Source: Bacillus albus (GTDB taxonomy: Bacteria > Bacillota > Bacilli > Bacillales > Bacillaceae_G). From it: a stretch of DNA of 64,000 nt. This document shows, one piece after another, positions 29,417 to 38,501 of this stretch; within the stretch, counting starts at the first letter, position 1; each line of letters begins with the position of its first letter. The DNA is taken from the NCBI RefSeq assembly GCF_001884185.1, contig NZ_MAOE01000002.1:1-64000 (forward strand), read 5' to 3'. The position numbers were made by a program, and so were the translations under genes. A model generated the notes under the pieces. It was not told the DNA's origin, ran no database searches, and worked only from the letters and a program-made list of their open reading frames with translations.

Positions 29417-29452
29417 AAAGAGAGGTTGTCCTTTTGGACAGCCTCTCTTTTC
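29417..29452 (+). terminator. Terminator of ytpQ-ytpR
   Basis: AAAAGAGAGG...TGTCC and GGACA...CCTCTCTTTT arms; T-rich 3' side. Confidence 0.88.
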
Positions 29453-29455
29453 TAT

Positions 29456-29512
29456 TGAATCGTTGATATATTGTGAGTTGTAATAGATATATGTAGAAAA
29501 TCGTTCATATTC
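29456..29512 (+). repeat. GATATA-phased intergenic repeat, copy e
   Basis: GATATA at 29465 and 29486, CATATT at 29506: spacings 21 and 20 bp. GAAAATCG precedes the third motif. It begins directly after the ytpR terminator. Confidence 0.55.
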
Positions 29513-29600
29513 ATAAGGATGTCACCTTTTTTCTTAAAATCTATATTGTGTTTTATAAACAAAATAGTTAAAATTTAGAAAAATAGAAGGGGATAGACGT

Positions 29601-29945
29601 ATGAAACAACAACTAAAAATCGCAGAACTTCTGAAACGAATTGAAACTTCAAAACAACAAGATATCGAGTTAGGTTCCTATGAAATATATTTGTTTAGTG
29701 AAAATGAATTAGAAAAAGGACAAATCGGTTATCGATATGATAAACATAAAAATTCATTAATAAGTGAAGAACATGGAAAATGGAAAGAAGAATGGATTGT
29801 TATCGGATATGAAACAGATATGGGAGATCCAGTTTTCGTAAATGTGACTGATAATGCGTATGTAGTTTATACGGCAGAGCGTGGTACAGAAACGTGGCAA
29901 CCCGTTCATATCGGAAATATGGATGAGATTATAAAACAATTATAA
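29601..29945 (+). CDS. Short SMI1/KNR4 (SUKH)-like protein
   Basis: 114 residues. The C-terminal pattern EEWIVIGYETDMGDPVFVNVTDNAYVVYTAERGTETWQPVHIGNMDEII resembles the SUKH fold (IGxxxxGDPIFVD ... VYTxxHGxxxWxP ... SLEEFL). SUKH proteins include many immunity proteins of toxin systems but also stand-alone cytosolic proteins. The N-terminus is shorter than in most SUKH members. No toxin gene is adjacent, so an immunity role is not supported by context. GAAGGGG precedes the ATG. Confidence 0.65.
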   Translation: MKQQLKIAELLKRIETSKQQDIELGSYEIYLFSENELEKGQIGYRYDKHKNSLISEEHGKWKEEWIVIGYETDMGDPVFVNVTDNAYVVYTAERGTETWQPVHIGNMDEIIKQL

Positions 29946-29983
29946 AAAATTTTGAGACCGGTGCAAAGTGATGGGAGAAAAGC

Positions 29984-30940
29984 ATGAAGTATATAAAAAT
30001 AATGAGCATGATTGCATTCATTGGAATATATATGGCCGGTTGTTCACAAGAGCAGCCGAAAAAAGAAACAACATCTTCTATAAAAGAAACAAGCGAAAAT
30101 AAAAAGGAAGACGCACCGGTAGAAAAGCAGCAAGCAGAACAAGAAAAGAAAGAAGAACCACAAGCAGTTCAAACGAATGAGCAAGTGGAGCATAAGCAGG
30201 AGGAAGTGCCGGCCGAGGAAAAGAAAGAGGAAGCTACGCCAATGCAGCCAACTGAGCAACCACTGCAAAATAATGTACCAAAAGTAGCGAGTAATGAAAA
30301 ACAAGGAAAGTTTCTAGTTGTTATTGATCCGGGTCATCAACAAAAAGCGAATTTAAATTTAGAGCCGATTGGACCAGGAGCGACGACGCAAAAATATAAA
30401 GTGACAGATGGTACAACTGGTGTTGTGACGAAAAAAAGAGAGGCTGTTCTTGTGCTGGAAATGGCTTTCGTATTAAAAGAAAAGTTAGAAGCAAAGGGAA
30501 TGCAAGTATTAATGACAAGAACGTCACAAGATGTTGATATAAGTAATAAAGAACGTGCGACATTGGCGAATGATCATAAGGCGAATTTATTTTTACGTCT
30601 TCATGCAGATGGTTCTGAAAATCCGAATCAAAGTGGATTTGCTGTATTGACACCGGCAGAAGGAAGTCCGTATACGAAAGAGATTTATGCGGAAAGCCTT
30701 CAAATCTCTCAAACGATCGTAAATAAAATGAGAGAGAATCAGCAAGTGAAGGTAAATGGAATTAAATTTAGGGATGACCTTTCTGGGTTTAATTGGTCCA
30801 AAGTACCTGGCGTACTATTAGAACTTGGATTTATGTCAAACCATGAAGAAGATAAAAAATTATCTAACCCGCAGTATGTAAATTCTTTATTGCAAAGTGT
30901 AACGGATAGTGTAGATGAATATCGGAAGAGTAAAGCTTAA
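29984..30940 (+). CDS. N-acetylmuramoyl-L-alanine amidase lipoprotein (Amidase_3)
   Basis: 318 residues. A lipoprotein signal MKYIKIMSMIAFIGIYMAGC with lipobox MAGC anchors it outside the membrane. Residues ~25-105 are a Glu/Lys/Gln-rich spacer (KKEEPQAVQTNEQVEHKQEEVPAEEKKEE), then the zinc amidase domain: VVIDPGHQQKANL (zinc His), REAVLVLEMAFVLKEKLEAKGMQVLMTRTSQD (zinc Glu), LFLRLHADGSENP (zinc His) and VLLELGFMSNHEEDK (catalytic Glu). It resembles CwlD/AmiC catalytic domains and should cut the bond between MurNAc and the stem peptide. It is followed by a terminator and then sftA. Confidence 0.92.
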   Translation: MKYIKIMSMIAFIGIYMAGCSQEQPKKETTSSIKETSENKKEDAPVEKQQAEQEKKEEPQAVQTNEQVEHKQEEVPAEEKKEEATPMQPTEQPLQNNVPKVASNEKQGKFLVVIDPGHQQKANLNLEPIGPGATTQKYKVTDGTTGVVTKKREAVLVLEMAFVLKEKLEAKGMQVLMTRTSQDVDISNKERATLANDHKANLFLRLHADGSENPNQSGFAVLTPAEGSPYTKEIYAESLQISQTIVNKMRENQQVKVNGIKFRDDLSGFNWSKVPGVLLELGFMSNHEEDKKLSNPQYVNSLLQSVTDSVDEYRKSKA

Positions 30941-30941
30941 G

Positions 30942-30970
30942 CGCAGTCTTACATGTAAGACTGCGTTTTT
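30942..30970 (+). terminator. Terminator of the amidase gene
   Basis: CGCAGTCTTACA and its exact reverse complement meet without a loop gap, then five T residues. Confidence 0.9.
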
Positions 30971-31095
30971 CCATATGAAAACACTCGTAAATTAGAATAT
31001 TATGGATAAATATGACATGCTTAATTTTACCTGCACTTTTTGCCGAATGCTGATACAATAAAGGATGTTACTATTTAGTAGAAAGAGTGGTAAGC

Positions 31096-34000
31096 ATGTT
31101 AGATTGGATGAAAAAGCTGTTTAACAAAGAGGAAGAACAAACAGCGATGAATAAAGAAGTACAAAAGCAAGTTGAAAGTCAGCCGAAAATTCCTCGTGTA
31201 AACCACTACACTGAAGCAAGAGAAGCACAAATGGCAAGTAGGAATGCAGGGAAATGCCGTTTTCCATTAGTACCAGATAATGGGTTCGATGAAGAAGATG
31301 TTATAGAAGCAGGGCATTTTGAAGAACAACCTGTTCAAGCTGTAACATATGAAGAGCAGCCTATTCAAAGAGGAATCAAAGTGGAAAGAAGTAGACGACA
31401 GTATGTGGAGAAGGTAGTTTCTACATATGAAAAGCCGGAAATGCAATATGAACCGGAGCGAGAGCCTGTCGTAAAGAAAGCATCTGCACCTACGCAAGAA
31501 AGTAACCGTAGACCATTTCGTCCGACAGAAATGATTTCGCCAATTTACGGATATAATCGTCCTTCAGTAGAGAAAAAGGAAGAAAAGCAGGAGGAAGAAA
31601 AGGAAAGAGAAGACCTTGAAATATCTGTAGAGGGCAAACCAGTCGTTGATGCATGGTTAGAGAAAAAAGGGTATACATTATCTGATTTCTCACAAGGACA
31701 AGCAACGAATTCTTCCAGTCATGCAGGAGTTGATCAGCGAGATCAACAAAGTAAAAAGGAAGAAAAGTCAGTTGTCGATCAATGGCTAGAGAAAAACGGT
31801 TATGAAATTGAACGCCAAGAGCCTATAGTAGAAGAAAAAGAAGTGGTTCAAGAAATTAGTGCACCGCAGGAAGTTCCAGCGGCTGAATTACTTCATGAAA
31901 CAGTTGCTGAGCGTATGGAAGATGCTAAGCAAGAAAAAGATGTAGTGGCCCGAAACATTCTACAAGAGGAATTAGTAGATTCTAAAGTAGAGCACGAGGA
32001 TACAATATTATCAGAAGAAACTAAACGTAATACAGAAATAGAACAACCTACTATTGAAGTAGAAGAGCAATCTCCAGAAGAATCAGTGATTGTCAAAGCA
32101 GAAGAAAAACTGGAAGAAACAATCATTGTGGAAATACCAGAAGAAGCAGAAGAGCGAGAAGAAGTGGAAGTAATTGCAGAAACAGAAGAGCGAGAAGAAG
32201 TGGAAGTAATTGCAGAAACAGAAGCGCCAGAAGAAGCGGAACCTGTAGCACTTGAGGAAACGCAGCAAGAAATGGTGTTAAATGAAGCAATAGAACAAAA
32301 GAATGAATTCATACATGTTGCTGAGGCTGATGAACAAACGAAGAAAGATGTTCAAAGCTTTGCGGATGTTTTAATTGCAGAAGAACAACAAGTTGTAGAG
32401 GAAGCGCCGATTGCGGAAGAGCGACAAGTTGAAGAAGAAGCAGTGATTGCAGAAGAACAACAAGTTGTAGAGGAAGCAGCGATTGCAGAAGAACAGCAAG
32501 TTGAAGAAGAAGCAGTGATTGCAGAAGAACAACAAGTTGTAGAGGAAGCAGCGATTGCAGAAGAACAGCAAGTTGAAGAAGAAGCAGTGATTGCAGAAGA
32601 ACAACGAGTTGTAGAGGAAGCAGCGATTGTAGAAGAACAACAAGTTGAAGAAGAAGCACCGGTCGCAGAAGAACAACAAGTTGTAGAGGAAGCAGCGATT
32701 GCAGAAGAACAGCAAGTTGAAGAAGAAGCAGTGATTGCAGAAGAACAACGAGTTGTAGAGGAAGCAGCGATTGTAGAAGAACAACAAGTTGAAGAAGAAG
32801 CAGTGATTGCAGAAGAACAACAAGTTAAAGAAGAAGCGCCGATTGCAGAAGAACAACAAGTTGTAGAAGAAACACCGGTCGCAGAAGAGCAACCAGTTGT
32901 AAAAAAAGAAGAACCAAAACGTGAGAAAAAGCGTCACGTACCATTTAATGTTGTTATGTTGAAACAAGACAGAACGCGATTAATGGAAAGACATGCGGCT
33001 AGAGCGAATGCAATGCAATCTTCTAAGAGTGAACGAGTAGAGAATAAGCCTGTGCAACAAGTAGAAGAAACATCAGTGCAACAAGAAGTAGTGAAACCGC
33101 AAATGGAAGAAAAACCAGTGCAACAAGCGGAAGTGGAACCACAAGTGGAAGAAAAGCCAATGCAACAAGTGGTGGTAGAATCACGAGTGGAAGAAAAACC
33201 AGAGCAACAAGTGGTGGTAGAATCACGAGTGGAAGAAAAACCAGTGCAACAAGCGGCAGTGGAACCACAAGTGGAAGAAAAACCAGTGCAACAAGTGGCA
33301 GTAGAACCACAAGTGGAAGAACGCCCAGTGCAGCAAGTGGCAGTAAAACCACAAGTGGAAGAACGCCCAGTGCAGCAAGTGGCAGTAGAACCACAAGTGG
33401 AAGAACGCCCAGTGCAGCAAGTAGTGGTAGAGCAAGTACAAAAGCCAATTTCAAGTACGGAAGTACAAGAGAAAGCATATGTTGTAAATCAAAGAGAGAA
33501 CGATATGCGAAATGTATTGCAAACACCACCGACATATGCAATTCCGCCATTAACATTGCTATCGATTCCGCAGCAAGCAGCGTTAGATAATACAGAATGG
33601 TTGGATGAACAGAAAGAATTATTAGATACAACGTTTAATAATTTCCATGTTGGCGCACATGTTATTAATGTATCGCAAGGTCCAGCAGTAACTCGTTTTG
33701 AAGTACAGCCAGACCCAGGTGTGAAAGTAAATAAAATTACAAATTTAAGTGATGATATTAAGTTAAGCTTAGCAGCGAAAGATATTCGTATTGAAGCACC
33801 GATTCCAGGGAAGAGTGCGATTGGAATCGAAGTTCCAAATAAAGAAAGTAAGCCAGTATTTCTTCGTGAAATTTTAAGAAGTCCTGTGTTTACAAAGAGC
33901 GAATCACCGCTTACGGTTGCGCTAGGGCTTGATATTTCAGGAGATCCAATTGTAACGGATATTCGAAAAATGCCACACGGACTTATTGCGGGTGCAACCG

Positions 34001-34953
34001 GTTCTGGTAAAAGTGTGTGTATTAACGCAATTTTAACGAGCATTTTATATAAAGCGAAACCACATGAAGTGAAGTTAATGTTAATTGATCCGAAGATGGT
34101 TGAGCTGGCACCATACAATTCTGTTCCTCATCTTGTCGCACCTGTTATTACGGATGTAAAAGCTGCGACAGCTGCATTAAAGTGGGCAGTTGAAGAAATG
34201 GAGCGCCGTTATGAATTGTTTGCGCATGCAGGTGCTCGTGATTTAACTCGCTACAACACGATTGTAAGTGAGCGAGAAATTCCGGGAGAAACATTACCTT
34301 ATATCGTTATTGTCATTGACGAGTTAGCCGACTTAATGATGGTAGCACCTGGTGATGTTGAGGAAGCGATTTGTCGTATTGCGCAAAAAGCACGTGCTTG
34401 TGGTATTCATTTATTAGTAGCGACGCAGCGTCCATCTGTAGATGTTATTACAGGTTTAATTAAGTCAAACATTCCAACGCGTATTGCGTTTACTGTATCA
34501 TCTCAAGTTGATTCGCGTACGATTATCGATATTGGTGGCGCGGAGAAATTACTTGGCCGTGGTGATATGTTATTCTTAGGGAACGGTACATCTAAGCCTG
34601 TTCGTGTACAAGGTGTATATGTATCGGATGATGAGATTGAAAAGACAGTTGATCATGTGAAAAAGCAAATGAAGCCGAATTACTTATTTAAGCAAGAGGA
34701 TTTATTAGCGAAAACAGAACAGGCTGAGTCGGAAGACGAATTGTTCTTCGAAGCATGTCAATTTGTTGTAGAACAAGGGGGAGCGTCCACATCTTCTGTA
34801 CAGCGAAAATTCCGCATCGGTTATAATCGCGCGGCACGTCTCATTGAAGAGATGCAATCGCAAGGAATTATTTCTGAAGCAAGAGGAACGAAGCCAAGAG
34901 ATGTCCTTATTTCTGAGGATGAATTCGCTGCTATGCAGGAAACAAATGTATAG
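31096..34953 (+). CDS. sftA: DNA translocase SftA (FtsK/SpoIIIE family)
   Basis: 1285 residues, about 330 more than the B. subtilis protein. It is a soluble septum-associated translocase that clears chromosomal DNA from the closing septum and assists dimer resolution. The N-terminus MLDWMKKLFNKEEEQ has no membrane helices. Residues ~95-830 are low complexity and acidic, with 36-nt and 42-nt repeat arrays (listed separately). From about 850: FNNFHVGAHVINVSQGPAVTRFEVQPDPGV (alpha domain), Walker A AGATGSGKSVC, Walker B YIVIVIDELADLMM, LLVATQRPSVDVITG, and a C-terminal gamma winged helix (DELFFEACQFVVEQGGASTSSVQRKFRIGYNRAARLIEEM) that reads KOPS-like sites. ATG 31096 is preferred to GTG 31087. 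The repeat growth lengthens the linker only. Confidence 0.95.
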   Translation: MLDWMKKLFNKEEEQTAMNKEVQKQVESQPKIPRVNHYTEAREAQMASRNAGKCRFPLVPDNGFDEEDVIEAGHFEEQPVQAVTYEEQPIQRGIKVERSRRQYVEKVVSTYEKPEMQYEPEREPVVKKASAPTQESNRRPFRPTEMISPIYGYNRPSVEKKEEKQEEEKEREDLEISVEGKPVVDAWLEKKGYTLSDFSQGQATNSSSHAGVDQRDQQSKKEEKSVVDQWLEKNGYEIERQEPIVEEKEVVQEISAPQEVPAAELLHETVAERMEDAKQEKDVVARNILQEELVDSKVEHEDTILSEETKRNTEIEQPTIEVEEQSPEESVIVKAEEKLEETIIVEIPEEAEEREEVEVIAETEEREEVEVIAETEAPEEAEPVALEETQQEMVLNEAIEQKNEFIHVAEADEQTKKDVQSFADVLIAEEQQVVEEAPIAEERQVEEEAVIAEEQQVVEEAAIAEEQQVEEEAVIAEEQQVVEEAAIAEEQQVEEEAVIAEEQRVVEEAAIVEEQQVEEEAPVAEEQQVVEEAAIAEEQQVEEEAVIAEEQRVVEEAAIVEEQQVEEEAVIAEEQQVKEEAPIAEEQQVVEETPVAEEQPVVKKEEPKREKKRHVPFNVVMLKQDRTRLMERHAARANAMQSSKSERVENKPVQQVEETSVQQEVVKPQMEEKPVQQAEVEPQVEEKPMQQVVVESRVEEKPEQQVVVESRVEEKPVQQAAVEPQVEEKPVQQVAVEPQVEERPVQQVAVKPQVEERPVQQVAVEPQVEERPVQQVVVEQVQKPISSTEVQEKAYVVNQRENDMRNVLQTPPTYAIPPLTLLSIPQQAALDNTEWLDEQKELLDTTFNNFHVGAHVINVSQGPAVTRFEVQPDPGVKVNKITNLSDDIKLSLAAKDIRIEAPIPGKSAIGIEVPNKESKPVFLREILRSPVFTKSESPLTVALGLDISGDPIVTDIRKMPHGLIAGATGSGKSVCINAILTSILYKAKPHEVKLMLIDPKMVELAPYNSVPHLVAPVITDVKAATAALKWAVEEMERRYELFAHAGARDLTRYNTIVSEREIPGETLPYIVIVIDELADLMMVAPGDVEEAICRIAQKARACGIHLLVATQRPSVDVITGLIKSNIPTRIAFTVSSQVDSRTIIDIGGAEKLLGRGDMLFLGNGTSKPVRVQGVYVSDDEIEKTVDHVKKQMKPNYLFKQEDLLAKTEQAESEDELFFEACQFVVEQGGASTSSVQRKFRIGYNRAARLIEEMQSQGIISEARGTKPRDVLISEDEFAAMQETNV
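32374..32913 (+). repeat. 36-nt coding tandem repeat, 15 units, in sftA
   Basis: Fifteen 12-residue units with consensus (I/V)AEEQQVVEEAA alternating with IAEEQQVEEEAV, so the higher-order unit is 72 nt. Units 3-12 are almost identical at DNA level; the last unit (VAEEQPVVKKEE) is degenerate. The reverse strand gives long open frames only because of the repeat. Confidence 0.92.
33103..33438 (+). repeat. 42-nt coding tandem repeat, 8 units, in sftA
   Basis: Eight 14-residue units with consensus VEEKPVQQVAVEPQ. The later units use VEERPVQQ, showing two successive expansions. It follows the first array after about 190 bp and precedes the translocase motor. Confidence 0.92.
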
Positions 34954-35014
34954 TAAACGGTTTTGCTGTATACTAAGAGAAAATGTTGGATAGTAAAGTA
35001 GGGAGTAAAGCGAC

Positions 35015-36133
35015 ATGAAAGAAATTGAATTAAAATTAAAAGGTGAAATAAATAGACTAACAAATAGAACATTTAAATTTGACGAACGCGTTGGAGAAGG
35101 TTGGTTCTCTGCCGTTTACTTTTTAAAGACTAGAGAAATCATTGAAGAATTTCGCCCGAAAAGTGTTGTAACGATGCAATTTTTCCAAAAGGAAAATGCA
35201 GTTCTTTGCGGAACAGATGAAGTAATTGCGTTGCTACAAACATTCGCTAAAAATCCTGAGGAACTTGAAATTAACTCTTTAAAAGATGGCGATAAAATTA
35301 GTCCGTTTGAAACAGTGTTAACAATTCATGGTCCTTATGAAAATTTCGGATTTTTAGAAGGTGTCATTGATGGGATTCTAGCTCGTCGTACATCGGTTGC
35401 GACAAACGTATATAACGTTGTCCAAGCTGCGCGTAGCGTAGATAAAGAAAAACCAGTTATTTTCATGGGAGACCGTGACGATCATTATACACAACAAGCT
35501 GGTGACGGCTATGCAGCATACATCGGCGGTATGAGCGCACAAGCGACGCATGCGATGAATGAATGGTGGGGCAGAAGTGGTATGGGGACAATGCCTCACG
35601 CATTAATTCAAATGTTTAATGGTGATGTTGTAGAAGCGGCAAAAGCATATCATAAGAAATTCCCAGAAGATGAATTAGTTGTATTAATTGATTACAACAA
35701 TGATGTCATTACAGATGCACTTCGCGTAGCGCGTGAATTTGGATCAACATTAAAAGGTGTACGTGTAGATACGTCGCGCACGATGATTGATCAATACTTC
35801 ATTCGCCACCCAGAAGTACTTGGAACATTTGATCCACGTGGTGTAAACCCATCGCTTGTATTCGCACTTCGTAAAGCTCTTGATGAAGAAGGATTCCAGC
35901 ATGTAGACATCGTTGTAACTGGTGGATTTGATGAGAAGCGTATTCGTGAATTTGAAGCTCAAAACGTACCTGTTGATATATACGGAGTAGGAAGTAGCTT
36001 ATTAAAAATGAATATTGGCTTTACTGGTGATAACGTAGAATTAAATGGAAAACCAGAAGCGAAAGCTGGGCGTAAATATCGTCCAAACCCACGTCTAGAG
36101 CGTGTTCAATTAGAAAAAAGAGAAGATATGTAA
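35015..36133 (+). CDS. Nicotinate phosphoribosyltransferase-like protein
   Basis: 372 residues of the type II phosphoribosyltransferase fold: FKFDERVGEGWFSAVYFLKTREI at the N-terminus, then GFLEGVIDGILARRTSVATNVYNVVQAAR, VIFMGDRDDHYTQQAGDGYAAYIGG, GTMPHALIQMFNGD, and VVTGGFDEKRIREFEAQNVPVDIYGVGSSL, the phosphate-binding barrel end. It should convert nicotinate and PRPP to nicotinate mononucleotide in NAD salvage. It is much shorter than the ~490-residue B. subtilis PncB type and belongs to a compact clade, so exact substrate is less sure. It starts 62 bases after sftA, with AGTAGGGAG before the ATG. Confidence 0.85.
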   Translation: MKEIELKLKGEINRLTNRTFKFDERVGEGWFSAVYFLKTREIIEEFRPKSVVTMQFFQKENAVLCGTDEVIALLQTFAKNPEELEINSLKDGDKISPFETVLTIHGPYENFGFLEGVIDGILARRTSVATNVYNVVQAARSVDKEKPVIFMGDRDDHYTQQAGDGYAAYIGGMSAQATHAMNEWWGRSGMGTMPHALIQMFNGDVVEAAKAYHKKFPEDELVVLIDYNNDVITDALRVAREFGSTLKGVRVDTSRTMIDQYFIRHPEVLGTFDPRGVNPSLVFALRKALDEEGFQHVDIVVTGGFDEKRIREFEAQNVPVDIYGVGSSLLKMNIGFTGDNVELNGKPEAKAGRKYRPNPRLERVQLEKREDM

Positions 36134-36140
36134 AAGAGAG

Positions 36141-36175
36141 AAAAACTGATAGGTGATTGACCCTATCAGTTTTTC
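36141..36175 (+). terminator. Terminator of the phosphoribosyltransferase gene
   Basis: AAAAACTGATAGG and CCTATCAGTTTTT arms around TGATTGAC. Confidence 0.9.
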
Positions 36176-36385
36176 TGTTATCATAGTATAGCGGCTTCTT
36201 TTTTGCTATAATGGATTTGTTATGGACATAAAAAAGAAGTACGTACGAGTTTATCCTGATAAGTGGAGGGAAGAATAACTTCACTACATCAAAAATGTAT
36301 GATGATTACCAAAATAAGAAAAGATTCATATACTGTCTTATAGATAGGCCGTTGTATTAGTTCGAAATGTTGGAGGTTCTTTAAG

Positions 36386-37696
36386 ATGACAGTTTACCAT
36401 TTTGTAGGAATTAAAGGAACAGGAATGAGTTCATTAGCGCAAATTCTTCATGACATGAAGCATACTGTTCAAGGGTCTGATTATGAAAAGCGTTTCTTTA
36501 CACAAACAGCGTTGGAAAAGCGCAATATCTCGATCCTTCCTTTTGATAAAAATAATGTAAAAGAAGGACAAGTGATTATTGCAGGAAATGCATTTCCTGA
36601 TACGCATGAAGAAATTGTAGCAGCAAAAGAATTAAACATCCCAGTACATCGTTACCATCATTTCTTAGGTGACCTTATGAACCAATACACAAGTGTTGCT
36701 GTAACTGGTGCGCATGGAAAAACATCAACAACTGGTTTGTTAGCCCATGTAATGCAAGGTGCACACCCTACATCTTACCTTATTGGAGATGGAACAGGGC
36801 ATGGGGTAGAAAATAGTAAGTATTTTGTATTTGAAGCTTGTGAGTATCGTCGTCATTTCTTGTCTTACAATCCAGACTATGCGATTATGACAAACATTGA
36901 TTTTGATCATCCAGATTATTTCACAGATATCAATGATGTATTCAGTGCATTCCAAGAGATGGCATTGCAAGTGAAAAAAGGCATTATTGCATGTGGAGAT
37001 GATGAAGAACTTCAAAAAATTCAAGCGAAAGTACCTGTTATTTTCTATGGATTTGGAGAAGATAATGATTTCCAAGCACGTAACATTCAAAAGAGAACAG
37101 ATGGTACTATTTTCGATGTATTCGTTCGTAATACGTACTATGACACGTTCAAAATTACAGGATACGGCAACCACAGCGTATTAAATGCATTAGCAGTAAT
37201 CGCGCTTTGCCATTATGAAAACGTTGATGTAGAAGCAGTTAAGCATCAGCTAACAACTTTTGAAGGCGTAAAACGTCGCTTTAATGAAAAGCCGATGGGA
37301 GAGCAAGTTATTATCGATGACTACGCACACCATCCGACAGAAATTAATGCAACGATTGAAGCAGCTCGTCAAAAACATCCAGAGCGTGAGATTGTCGCTG
37401 TATTCCAGCCACACACATTCTCACGTACAGAAAAGTTCTTAGATGAGTTCGCTGAAAGCTTAAGCAAAGCTGACCAAGTATACTTATGTGATATTTTCGG
37501 ATCAGCACGTGAAAACAAAGGTGAATTAACAATCGAAGATCTGCAAAAGCGTATTGACGGTGCAGAACTAATTACAGATACAACAACGGATGTATTAAAG
37601 AAACATAAAAACGGCGTTCTAATCTTCATGGGCGCAGGAGACATCCAAAAATTCGAAGCAGCTTACGTAAAAGAAGTTCAAGTTGCAGAGAAGTAA
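36386..37696 (+). CDS. murC: UDP-N-acetylmuramate-L-alanine ligase MurC
   Basis: 436 residues. Adds L-Ala to UDP-MurNAc, first amino acid of the peptidoglycan stem. Motifs: [15 protein letters not shown] (UDP binding), [17 protein letters not shown] (ATP P-loop), [31 protein letters not shown] (metal-binding), [15 protein letters not shown] and [12 protein letters not shown], then [10 protein letters not shown]. Cytosolic. TTGGAGG lies before the ATG. Downstream of sftA, as in B. subtilis (ytpST-murC). Confidence 0.97.
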   Translation: MTVYHFVGIKGTGMSSLAQILHDMKHTVQGSDYEKRFFTQTALEKRNISILPFDKNNVKEGQVIIAGNAFPDTHEEIVAAKELNIPVHRYHHFLGDLMNQYTSVAVTGAHGKTSTTGLLAHVMQGAHPTSYLIGDGTGHGVENSKYFVFEACEYRRHFLSYNPDYAIMTNIDFDHPDYFTDINDVFSAFQEMALQVKKGIIACGDDEELQKIQAKVPVIFYGFGEDNDFQARNIQKRTDGTIFDVFVRNTYYDTFKITGYGNHSVLNALAVIALCHYENVDVEAVKHQLTTFEGVKRRFNEKPMGEQVIIDDYAHHPTEINATIEAARQKHPEREIVAVFQPHTFSRTEKFLDEFAESLSKADQVYLCDIFGSARENKGELTIEDLQKRIDGAELITDTTTDVLKKHKNGVLIFMGAGDIQKFEAAYVKEVQVAEK

Positions 37697-37699
37697 TAG

Positions 37700-37734
37700 A
37701 AAAGACGCATAGCTGTGGCTGTGCGTCTTTTTTG
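37700..37734 (+). terminator. Terminator of murC
   Basis: AAAGACGCA and TGTGCGTCTTT arms around a 10-base loop, then T residues. Confidence 0.88.
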
Positions 37735-37740
37735 TTGTGT

Positions 37741-37770
37741 TCGATATATTTTAAAAAGCGTTGATATGTT
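37741..37770 (+). repeat. GATATA-phased intergenic repeat, copy f
   Basis: GATATA at 37743 and GATATG at 37763, 20 bp apart, with AAAAAGCG before the second. It begins 7 bases after the murC terminator. Confidence 0.5.
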
Positions 37771-37952
37771 GGTATTGTTCATTTTTTTGTATAGTTGTTT
37801 TAATAAGAATATATATAGTGAACTAAAAAAGTATATATCCAATCATATATAGTGGTGATTCACATACAAAATTCAAAATAAAGTGTGAATATTTAACAAT
37901 TTGTATCTAGAAGTGTTAGAATAATAAGAAAACTAAAAGGGAGCTAAAAAAC

Positions 37953-38501
37953 ATGTTCACACTTCGAGTAGACGATGAAATCGAATTACAGTTATTAGAG
38001 AAGCATCATAAAGAGGAACTATATCAATTAATAGACCAAAACCGTAATCATTTACGAAGATGGCTTCCTTGGGTAGATGGGGTAAAATCTGCTGATGCGT
38101 ATGATGAGATTTGTCCGATGTGGTTAAAGAAGTTTGCAGAGGGCGACGGTTTTGAAAGTGGTATACGTTATAAAGGAAGGCTCGTTGGGATGGTAGGCAT
38201 TCACCCGGTAAGTTGGGGGAAGAAAGCGGCAAGTCTTGGATATTATCTTGCAGAAGATGCTGGCGGTAAAGGCATTATGACGCGTAGCGTAAAGGCTGTA
38301 CTTCACTATGCATTTGAGAATTTAAAATTAAATAAAATGGAAATTAGATGCGGTGTTGAAAATGTGAAAAGCCGTGCTATTCCAGAGCGTTTAAGTTTTA
38401 CGTTAGATGGTATTTTAAGAGATGATGAATGGCTATACGATCATTTTCACGATATCGCTGTATATAGTTTGCTAGCTTCAGAATGGAAGGAGATTCGATG
38501 A
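37953..38501 (+). CDS. GNAT acetyltransferase, RimL/YdaF type
   Basis: 182 residues of the N-acetyltransferase fold. LRRWLPWVDGVKSADAY, MVGIHPVSWGKKAASLGYYLAEDAGGKGIMTRSVKAVLHYAF (acetyl-CoA loop) and LNKMEIRCGVENVKSRAIPERLSFTLDGILRDDEWLYDHFHDIAVYSLL match the ribosomal-protein-serine acetyltransferase YdaF/RimL group, which acetylates protein N-termini or small amines. The true substrate is unknown. AAGGGAG lies before the ATG. The next GNAT gene starts in its stop codon (ATGA). Confidence 0.88.
   Translation: MFTLRVDDEIELQLLEKHHKEELYQLIDQNRNHLRRWLPWVDGVKSADAYDEICPMWLKKFAEGDGFESGIRYKGRLVGMVGIHPVSWGKKAASLGYYLAEDAGGKGIMTRSVKAVLHYAFENLKLNKMEIRCGVENVKSRAIPERLSFTLDGILRDDEWLYDHFHDIAVYSLLASEWKEIR

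Noticed and set aside
30942-30970. Short palindrome as operator
   Set aside because: It lies right after the amidase stop and has a T tract, so a terminator explains it.
32371-32967. Long minus-strand frames (about 200 aa) through the sftA repeats
   Set aside because: They arise because a repeated 36-nt or 42-nt unit stays open on the reverse strand; they are Phe/Leu/Cys- or Leu/Val-rich and have no RBS.
32374-33438. CRISPR-like array
   Set aside because: Units are contiguous without unique spacers and are in-frame codons of sftA.
37344-37644. Minus-strand frames in murC
   Set aside because: Antisense to murC with no translation signals.
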